Assembly: GCF_033115175.1 (NCBI RefSeq)
Contig: NC_084847.1
Span: forward strand, 43,695,905-43,759,904
Length of the DNA stretch: 64,000 nucleotides
Direction of reading: 5' to 3'
Source of the DNA: Lepus europaeus
Lineage: Eukaryota > Chordata > Mammalia > Lagomorpha > Leporidae
Part shown: one piece after another, positions 55,971 to 64,000 of the stretch
Numbering within the stretch: the stretch's first letter is position 1
Layout: every line of letters begins with the position of its first letter
Notes under the pieces: generated by a model
Told to the model about the DNA's origin: nothing
The model's database searches: none
The model's input: the letters and a program-made list of their open reading frames with translations, nothing else
Translations under genes and position numbers: made by a program

Positions 55971-57284
55971 TGCTTGCAGGGGCTGGGCATCTGGGAGGGG
56001 GGGGCTAGCGTCTCGGGTACCCAATGAGGGCTCTCGATGTGCCTGCAGCTGCTGGGGACCTGTGCAGGGGGCGGGGGTCGCGTCTGGGGTGCCAAATGAG
56101 GGCTCTCACAATGTCTGCTGGGGCTGGGGATCTTGGCGGGGGTGTTCACTGTGGGCTCTCGCAGAGGCTTACAGGGGCTGGGGATTGGGGGCTGGGCGGC
56201 ATCACGTCTGGTGTGCCCAAGAAGGGCTCTGCAGTGCCTGCAGAGTCTTGGGGCCTGGGCGGGGGCGGTTCGTGTCTGGGGTGCCCAGGGAGGGCTCTCG
56301 CAATGCCTGCAGGGGCTGGGGATCTGGGCGGGGCCAGGTCGCATCTCTGGTGCCCAGGGAGGACTCTCGCAGTGCCTGAAGTAGCTTGGGACCTGGGCAG
56401 AGGGCGAGGTCGTGTCTGGGATACCCATGGAGGGCTATCTCAGTGCCTGCAGGGCCTTGGATTCTGGGAGGGAGCGGGTCGCATCTCAGGTGCCCAGGGA
56501 GGGCTCTCCCAGTGCCTGCAGGGACTGGGGATCTGGGCAGGAGGCAGGGAAGCCTCTAGTGTGCCCAGGGAGGGTTCACGCAGTGCTTGCAGGAGCTGGG
56601 ACAGGGACGGGGGCGCATCGCGACTTGGGTGCCAGGGAGGGCTCTGGAAGTGCCTGCATAGGCTGGGCCCCTGGGCGGGGGCGGGTCGCGTCTGGGGTGC
56701 CCAGGGAGGGCTCTCCCAGTGCCTGCAGGGGCTGTGGATCTGGGCGGTGAACAGGGTCGCGTCTGGTGTGCCCAAGGAGAGCTCTCGCAGTGCCTGTAGT
56801 GTCTGGGGACCTGGGCGGGGGCGGTTCGTGTCTGGGGTGCCCAGGGAGGGCTCTCACAATGCCTGCAGGGGCTGGGGATCTGGACGGGGGCGATTCATGT
56901 CAGGGGTACCCAGGGAGGGCTCTCACAGTGCCTGAAGTGGCTTGGGACCTGGGCAGGGGGCGGAGTCACATCTGGGGTCCCCGTGGGGGGGGCCTCTCAC
57001 AGTGCCTGCTCAGGCTGGGTACCTGGGCGGGGGCAGGTCGCATCTCTGGTGACCAGGGAGGGCTCTCCGTGTGCCTGCAGGGGCTGGGGATCTGGGAGGG
57101 GATCGGGGTCGCTGCTGGGGTGCCCCAGGAGGGCACCCACAGTGCATACAGGGGCTGGTGATCTGGGCGGGGGCGGTTCATGTCAGGGGTGCCCAGGGAG
57201 GGCTCTTGCAGTGCCTGCAGGGGCTGGGGATCTGATCGTGGGAGAGGTCACGTCTGGGGTGCCCAGGAGGGCTCTCGCGGTGCC

Positions 57285-57400
57285 TGCAGTTTCTGGGGAT
57301 CTGGGTGAGGATAGGTCGCATCTCTGGTGCCCAGGGAGGACTCTGGCAGTGCGTGAAGTGGCTTGGGACCTGGGCAGAGGGCGGGGTCAAGTCTGGGGTG
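57285..57400 (+). repeat. Higher-order cassette C3, copy 1 of 3
   Basis: Marked by CAGTTTCTGGGGATCTGGG, GAGGATAGGTCGCATCTCTG and GCGTGAAGTGGCTTGGGACC. Copies follow at about 58,550 and 60,985, offsets about 1.27 and 2.43 kb. Confidence 0.88.
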
Positions 57401-60400
57401 CCCCAGGAGGGCTATCGCAGTGCCTGCAGGGGCTAGGGCTCTGGGCGGGGCGGGGTTACGTGGAGTGCCCAGGGAGGGCTATTGCAGTGCCTGCAAGGGC
57501 TTGGATTCTGGGAGGGGGCGGGGTCGTGTCTGGGGTAACCAGGGAGGGCTCTCGCAGTGGCTGCAGAGGCTGGGGATCGGGGCAGGGGGCAGGTCCGTCT
57601 CGAATGCCAGGGAGGGCTCTCGCAGTGCCTGCAAGGCTGCAGATCTGGGTGGTGGGCGGCGTCGCGTCTGGGGTGCCAGGGAGGGCTCTCGCAGTACCTA
57701 CAGGGCCTGGGTATCTGGGCTGGGTGCGCAGTCGGGTCCAGGGTGCCCAAGGAGGGTTCTCACAGTGTCTGCAGGGGCTGGAGATATGGGCCGGGTCGGA
57801 GTCGCGTCTGGGGTGCCCAAGGAGGGCTCTCGCAGTGCCTGCAAGGGTTGGGGATCTGGGCGGTGGACGGGGTCGCGTCTGGTGTGCCCAAGGAGGGCTC
57901 TGCAGTGCCTGCATGGTCTGGGGACCTGGGCGGGGGCGGTTCGTGTCTGGGGTGCCCAGGGAGGGCTCTCGCAATGCCTGCAGGGGCTGGGGATCTGGGC
58001 GGGGGCGGTTCATGTCAGGGGTGCTCAGGGAGGGCTCTCGCAGTGCCTGCAGGGGCTTGGGATGTAGGCAGGGTGCGGGGTCGTGTCTCGGGTGCCCAAG
58101 GACTGCTCTCACAGTGCCTGCAGGGGCTTGGGATGTAGGCAGGGTGCGGGGTCGTGTCTGGGGTGCCCAAGGATGGCTCTCACAGTGCCTGCAGGGGCTG
58201 GGGACCTGGCCGGGGGTGGTTCATGTCAGGGGTGCCCAGGGAGGGCTCTCGCAGTGCCTGAAGTGGCTTGGGACCTGGGCAGGGGACGGAGTCACATCTG
58301 GGGTCCCCCGGGGGGGAGGTGGTGGGGCTGTCACAGTGCCTGCTCAGGCTGGGGACCTGGGCGGGGGCAGGTCCTGTCTCGTGTGCCCATGGAGTGCTAT
58401 CGCAGTTCCTGCAGGGGCTTGGATTCTGGGAGGGGGCGGGTCGCATCTCGGGTGCCCGGGGCGGGCTCTCCCAGTGCCTGCAGGGGCTGGGGATGTGGTC
58501 GTGGGAGAGGTCACGTCTGGGGTGCCCCAGGAGGGCTCTCGCAGTGCCTGCAGTTTCTGGGGATCTGGGTGAGGATAGGTCGCATCTCTGGTGCCCAGGG
58601 AGGACTCTGGCAGTGCGTGAAGTGGCTTGGGACCTGGGCAGAGGGCGGGGTCACGTCGGGGGTGCCCCAGGAGGGCTATCGCAGTGCCTGCAGGGGCTAG
58701 GGATCTGTGCGGGGGCGGAGTTGCGTCTGGGGTACCCAGGGAGGGCTATTGCAGTGCCTGCAAGGGCTTGGATTCTGGGAGGGGTCGGGGTCGTGTCTGG
58801 GGTAACCAGGGAGGGCTCTCGCAGTGGCTGCAGAGGCTGGGGATCGGGGCAGGGGGCGGGTCCATCTCGAATGCCAGGGAGGGCTCGCCCAGTGCCTGCA
58901 GGGCTGCAGATCTGGGCGGCGGGCGGCGTCGCATCTGGGGTGCCAGGGAGGGCTCTCGCAGTACCTACAGGGCCTGGGTGTCTGGGCTGGGTGCGGGGTC
59001 GCGTCCGGGGTGCCCAAGGAGGGCTCTCACAGTGTCTGCAGGGGCTGGGGACCTGGGCAGGGGCGGTTAGTGTCTGCGGTGCCAGGGAGGGCTCTCGCAG
59101 TGCCTGTATGGGCTGGGGATCTGGGAGGGGAGCGGGGTCGCGTCTTGGGTGCCGAGGGAGGGCTCTCCCAGTGCCTGCAGGGCTAGGTTGCGGGGTCGTG
59201 TCTCTGGTGCCCAAGGACGGCTCTCACAGTACCTGCAGGGGCTGGCGGTGGGCGGGGTCGCGTCTGGTGTGCCAAGGAGGGCTATGCAGTGCATGCAGGG
59301 TGTGGGGACTTGAGCGGGGGCGGTTCGTGTCTGGGGTGCCCAGGGAGGGCTCTCGCAGTGCCTGAAGTGGCTTGGGACCTGGGCAGGGGGCGGAGTCACA
59401 TCTGGGGTCCCCCGGGGTGGTGGGGCTCTCACAGTGCCTGCTCAGGCTGGGGACCTGGGCGGGGGCAAGTCCTGTCTCCTGTGCCCATGGAGGGCTATAT
59501 CAGTGCCTGCAGGGGCTTGGATACTGGGAGGGGGCGGGTCACATCTCGGGTGCCCAGGGAGGACTCTGGCAGTGCGTGAAGTGGCTTGGGACCTGGGCAG
59601 AGGGCGGGGTCACGTTGGGGGTGCCCCAGGAGGGCTATCACAGTGCCTGCAGGGGCTAGGGATCTGTGCGGGGGCGGGGTTGCGTCTGGGGTACCCAGGG
59701 AGGGCTCTCACAGTGTCAGCAGTGGCTTGGGACCTGGGCAGGGGGCGGAGTCACATCTGGGGTCCCCGGGTGGGGGGCTCTCACAATGCCTGCAGGGGCT
59801 GGGGATCTGGGAGGGGAGCAGGGTCGTGTCTGGTGTGCCCAAGGTGGGTTCTGCAGTGCCTGCAGGGTCTGGGGACCTGGGCGGGGGCGGTTCGTGTCTG
59901 GGGTGCCCAGGGAGGGCTCTCGCAATGCCTGCAGGGACTGGGGAACTGGGCAGAGGGCGGGATCACATCTGGAATGCCCCAGGAGGGCTCTCAAATTGCC
60001 TGCAGGGGTTAGGGATCTTGGCGATGGGCGCGGTCGCTTCTGGGGTACCCATGGAGGGCTATCTCAGTGCCTGCAGGGCCTTGGATTCTGGGAGGGAGCA
60101 GGTCGCATCTCGGGTGCCCAGGGAGGGCTCTCCCAGTGCCTGCAGGGACTGGGGATCTGGGCAGGAGGCGGGGAAGCCTCTAGCGTGCCCAGGGAGGGTT
60201 CACGCAGTGCTTGCAGGAGCTGGGACAGGGACAGGGGCGCGTTGCGTCTCGGGTGCCTGGGAGGGCTCTGGAAGTGCCTGCATAGGCTGGGCCCCTGGGC
60301 GGGGGCGGGTCGCGTCTGGGGTGTCCAAGGAGGGCTCTCGCAGTGCCTGTAGGGGCTTGGGACCTGGACAGGGTGCGGGGTCCTGTCTCGTGTGCCCAGG

Positions 60401-62636
60401 GAGTTCTCTCCCAGTGCCTGCATATTGGGCCCCTGGGCGGGGGCAGATGGAGTCTGGGATGCCCAAGGAGTGCCCTCCCATTGCCTGCAAGGACTTGGGA
60501 CCTTGGCAGGGGCGGGTCGTGTCTCCTGTGCCCAGGGAGGGCTCTCGCAGTGTCAGCAGTGGCTTGGGACCTGGGCAGGGGGCGGAGTCACATCTGGGGT
60601 CCACGGGGCGGGGGCGAAGTGGGGCTCTCTCAGTGCCTGCTCAGGCTGGGGACCTGGGCGGCGGCAGGTCGCGTCTCCGGTGCCCAGGGAGGGCTCTCCG
60701 TGTGCGTGCAGGGGCTGGGTATCTGGGCGGGGGTCGGGGTTGCGTCTGGGGTGCCCCAGGAGGGCTCTCACAGTGCATACAGGGGCTGGTGATCTGGGCG
60801 GGGGCGGTTCATGTCAGGGGTTCCCAGGGAGGGCACTCGCAGTGCCTGCAGGGGCTGGGACAAGGAAAGGGGCAGTTCGCGTCTGGGGTGCCCAGGGAGG
60901 GCTCTTGCAGTGCCTGCAGGGGCTGGGGATGTGGTCGTGGGAGAGGTCGCGTCTGGGGTGCCCCAGGAGGGCTCTCGCAGTGCCTGCAGTTTCTGGGGAT
61001 CTGGGCGAGGATAGGTCGCATCTCTGGTGCCCAGGGAGGACTCTGGCAGTGCGTGAAGTGGCTTGGGACCTGGGCAGAGGGCGGGGTCAAGTCTGGGGTG
61101 CCCCAGGAGGGCTATTGCAGTGCCTGCAGGGGCTAGGGATCTGGGCAGGGGGCGTGGTTGCGTCTGGGGTGCCAGGGATGGCTCTCGCAGTGCCTGCAGG
61201 GGCTGGGGATCTGGGCGGGGCCGGGTCCCATCTCTGGTGCCCAGGGAGGACTCTCGCAGTGCCTGAAGTGACTTGGGACCTGGGCAGAGGGCGGGGTCAC
61301 GTCTGAGGTGCACCAGGAGGGCTCTCAAAGTGCCTGCAGGGGTTAGGGATCTGGGAGTTGGGCGCGGTTATGTCTGGGGTACCCATGGAGGGCTATCGCA
61401 GTGCCTGCAGGGGCTGGGGACCTGGGCGGGGGTGGTTTGTGTCTGGGGTGCCCAGGGAGGGCTCTCCCAGTGCCTGCAGGGGCTTGGGACCTAGGCAGGG
61501 TGCAGGGTCGTGTCTCGGGTGCCCAAGGACGGCTCTCACAGTGCCTGCAGGGGCTAGGAATCTGGGCGGTGGGCAGGGTCGCGTCTGGTGTGCCCAAGGA
61601 GGGCTCTGCAGTGCCTGCAGGACCTGGTGACCTGGGCGGGGGCGGGTCGCATCTCAGATGCCAGGAAGAGCTCTCACAGTGCCTGAGGGGCTGGGGACCT
61701 GGACGGGGGGGCGGGGTCGCGTCTGGCTTGCCCAAGGAGGGCTCTCGAAGTGCCTATAGGGGCTGGAGAACTGGCCGGGGGCCCGGTTGCATCTGGGGTG
61801 CCAGGGAGGGCTCTCCATGTGCCTACAGGGGCTGGGCATCTGGGCGGGGTTGGGACAAGACTCCGGTGCCCAAGGATGTCTCTTGCAGTGCCTGCAGGGG
61901 CTGTGGATCTGGGTGGGGGGAGGGGTCGTGTCTGGGGTACCCAGGGAGGGCTCTCACAGTGCCTGCAGGGGCTGGGGATCTGGTCGTGGGAGAGGTCTCG
62001 TCTTTGGTGCCCAGTGAGTGCTCTCGCAATGTCTGCAGGAGCTGGGGATCTGGATGGTGGCGGGGTCATGTCTGGAGTGCCCATGAGGGTCTCAGAGTGC
62101 CTGCAGGGGCTTGGGATCTGGGTAGAGGGCATGGAAGTGTCTGGTGTGCCTAGGGAGGTCTGTCCCAGTGCCTGCAGGGGCTGGGGATCTGGGCGGGGCG
62201 GGTCGCGTCTTGGGTGCCCAGGAAGTGCTCTCGCAGTGCCTGCAGTGGCTAGGGACTTGGGCAGGGTGCGGGGTTGCGTCTGGGGTGCCCTGGAAGGGCT
62301 CTCACAATGCCTGCAGGGGCTGGGGATCTGTGCTTGGGTCGGGGTCGCATCTGGCATACCCAGGGAGGGCTCTCCCAGTTCCTGCAGGGCTGGGGATCTG
62401 GGTGGTGGTGGCGTCTCCTTTGAGATGCGGAAGGAGGGCTCTCTAAGTTCCTGCAGGGGCTGGGCATCTGGGCATAGGGCGGGTTCCATCTCGGGTGCCC
62501 AGGGAGGGCTCTTGCAGTGCCTGCAGGTTCTGGGGTTCTGGGCGGGGGTGGGTAGCATGTGGGTTGCCCAAGGTGGGCTCTCACAGTGCCTGCAGGGGCT
62601 GGGGATCTGGGTGGTAGCGGAGTCCCATTTAGAAGT

Positions 62637-63523
62637 TATCAAAAGCAAATGTATGAACTACAGAAATCCATAAAGGACAGGACAGAAAATCTCTCTAATG
62701 AAAATGAAATCTTAAGGAGGAATCAAAATCTGAAGGAATTTAGTAGTAGATGAAATTGAGATATTGAAGAGAAATCAAAATGAAATGAAGAATTCAATAG
62801 AACAAATGAAAAACACATTTTAGAGCCTTAAAATAGAATCAGTAATATAGAAAAGAGATTATCAGACTTAGAAGGAAGAGCACAGGAAAGTATACAGTCA
62901 AACCAAAGAAAAGAAGAGGAAATTGTAAACCAAAAAAAATATTTTTGGGAATCTACAGGATACTATTAAAAACAACAACAACAACAACATTCAGGTTCTA
63001 GGAGTTCCTGAAGGCATGGAGAGGGAGAACGGATTAGAAGGCCTTTTTAGGGAGATACTAGCAGGAATCTTCCCGGGTTTGGAGAAGCAAAGAGACATCC
63101 TAGTATAGGAAGCACATAGAACCCCCAATGAACATGACCAAAAGAGATCCTCACCACGACACATTGTAATCAAACTCACCACAGTGAAACATAAAGAAAA
63201 GATTCTAAAATGTGAGAGAGAAACATCAGATTACTCTCAGAGGATCTCCAATTAGACTCACAGCAGACCTCTCATCAGAAACCCTTCAGGCTAGGAGGGA
63301 ATGGCGAGATATAGCCCAGGTACTAAGAGAGAAAAACTGCCAGCCCAGAATATTATATCCTGCAAAGCTCTCATTTGTGAATGAAGGTGAAATAAAGACC
63401 TTTCATAGCAAACAGAAATTGAAAGAATTTGTCACCACTCATCCAGCCCTGCAAAAGATGCTTAAAGATGTGTTACACACAGAAACACAGAAACACGGTA
63501 ATCAATATGAAAGAAGGTAAAGG
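62637..63523 (+). pseudogene. L1 ORF1 remnant
   Basis: A coiled-coil-like part (62,640-62,930, heptad-rich, several stops) is followed by frame changes. A clean frame at 63,212-63,520 holds the conserved C-terminal RNA-binding region (QARREWRDIAQVLREKN, PRILYPAKLSF, KQKLKEFVTTHPALQ). An ACA(ACA) run at 62,973-62,990 lies between the two. Stops show it is not functional. Confidence 0.88.
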
Positions 63524-63589
63524 AAGGAAACCTCACAGTAAAAGATCACAGGAATTTCAAAGCATATATTAGAAAATATCTTTGCGAAA

Positions 63590-64000
63590 ACGGCAGGGCA
63601 AAGTTACTACTTATCAATAGTCACAACTCTCCAGTTAAAAGACAGACTGGCTGAATGGGTTAAGGAACAAAATCCATCCATTTGCTGCTTATAAGAAACA
63701 CATCTTTCCAACAAAGATGCATGCAGACTGAAAGTGAAAGGCTGGAAAAAATATTCCATGCCAACAGAAATGAAAACAGAGGGAGTGTAGCCATCTTAAT
63801 ATCAGACAAACTAAACTTTAACATAAAAACTGTTGAGAGCGACAAAGAGGAGCACTATATAATGACTAAGGGATCAATTCAACAGGGAGATATAATGATT
63901 ATCAATGTATATGCACCTAATTACAGGGCACCGGTTTATTTAAAAGGTATGTTAAGGGACTTAAAGGGAGACTTAGATTCCAATACAGTAGTACTGGGGG
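63590..64000 (+). pseudogene. L1 ORF2 start: endonuclease domain
   Basis: The later part reads SVAILISDKLNFNIKTV, HYIMTKGSIQQGDIMIINVY and APNYRAPVYLKG, the conserved core of the L1 apurinic-type endonuclease that nicks target DNA. The first part (63,590-63,780) has stops and frameshifts, including loss of sequence around the first catalytic motif. It continues beyond the window. Confidence 0.8.

Larger units (their letters stand above)
38161..62636. repeat. Tandem array B: about 24.5 kb of 69-70-bp G-rich, CpG-rich units
   Basis: Some 350 units. The typical unit contains CTGCAGGGGCTGGGGATCTG, then GGCGGGGGCGGGTCGCGTCT, then GGGGTGCCCAGGGAGGG, then CTCTCGCAGTGC. Measured units near 49,620 are 69 and 70 bp. 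Most carry a PstI site, several CpG, and four or more closely spaced G runs on the plus strand. Unit variants differ by zone: 'gctatcgccattcctgcag' units prevail at 38-46 kb; 'gtgcccaatgagg' units at 46-56 kb; 'gtgcccaaggagg' and 'tgaagtggcttgggacc' units at 56-62.6 kb. The array ends abruptly at an L1. No telomere repeat is seen. The long frames in it are discussed in the rejected list. Confidence 0.95.
62637..64000 (+). mobile_element. 5'-truncated L1 retrotransposon (runs off window)
   Basis: Starts inside ORF1 immediately after the last array-B unit and continues through the end of ORF1 (63,520), a short inter-ORF gap and the start of ORF2. The 5'UTR and ORF1 start are missing, so the array is not this element's 5'UTR. 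The ORF1 type fits the L1 at the left edge of the window. Confidence 0.9.

Noticed and set aside
56983-58572. 529-codon plus-strand open frame in array B
   Set aside because: Its translation is a chain of 23-residue repeats that also reads open in the other plus-strand frames and changes register with units of 70 bp. It is a consequence of a stop-free unit, with no start context, domain or codon bias.
59586-61136. 516-codon plus-strand open frame in array B
   Set aside because: Same repeat artefact; neighbouring frames are equally open.
38161-62636. Immunoglobulin class-switch region
   Set aside because: G-rich and tandem like a switch region, but AGCT/GAGCT/GGGGT pentamers do not dominate and no constant-region exon is present.
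38161-62636. CRISPR array or prokaryotic sequence
   Set aside because: The repeats are contiguous without unique spacers, and the whole window is mammalian (SINE, L1, ERV).

Overview
This is a mammalian nuclear-genome window with no intact host gene in it. The best guide to the host is a set of about 17 copies of the tRNA-derived C-type SINE of lagomorphs (head like 'gggctggcgctgtggcgcag', body 'ccatatgggcgccggtt', tail of CT runs then 'aaataaataaa'). Together with the matching L1 type they point to a lagomorph, most likely rabbit; pika is not excluded by sight alone.

Left part (1-13,127): the 5' end of a full-length L1 on the minus strand (5' terminus near 955, ORF1 start codon at 178) lies in older L1 sequence. 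It is followed by SINEs, a probable solo LTR (7,631-7,978) and a GGAT-type microsatellite. At 13,134-18,517 there is a very young ERV2 (betaretrovirus/IAP-like) provirus on the minus strand. It has two 484-bp LTRs that read as identical, a perfect 6-bp target duplication, a tRNA-Lys1,2-type primer site, a polypurine tract and an open 515-codon gag. Only the end of integrase and the membrane-anchor end of env remain downstream, so it is defective and would need help in trans.

Middle (18,518-34,774): an old antisense L1 is split by a 2.5-kb G+C-rich insert flanked by a 14/16 direct repeat. A nearly full-length PNRC1 processed pseudogene (plus) follows, then a vomeronasal V1R pseudogene fragment (plus). 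Next comes a CREB1 processed pseudogene (minus) fused to the 3' half of a SINE in the same orientation, then more L1 and SINE copies.

Right part (34,775-62,636): about 28 kb of G-rich tandem repeats. Array A (34,775-37,740) has a unit near 68 bp and is followed by one inverted unit and a short unique spacer. Array B (38,161-62,636) has a unit of 69-70 bp, some 350 copies, a PstI-type CTGCAG in most units, dense CpG and a run of G-quadruplex-type motifs on the plus strand. It carries kilobase-scale higher-order duplications. Many long open frames cross it, but they are a by-product of a stop-free unit. The window ends in a 5'-truncated L1 on the plus strand (ORF1 remnant and start of the ORF2 endonuclease). 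Array B is the most unusual object here.
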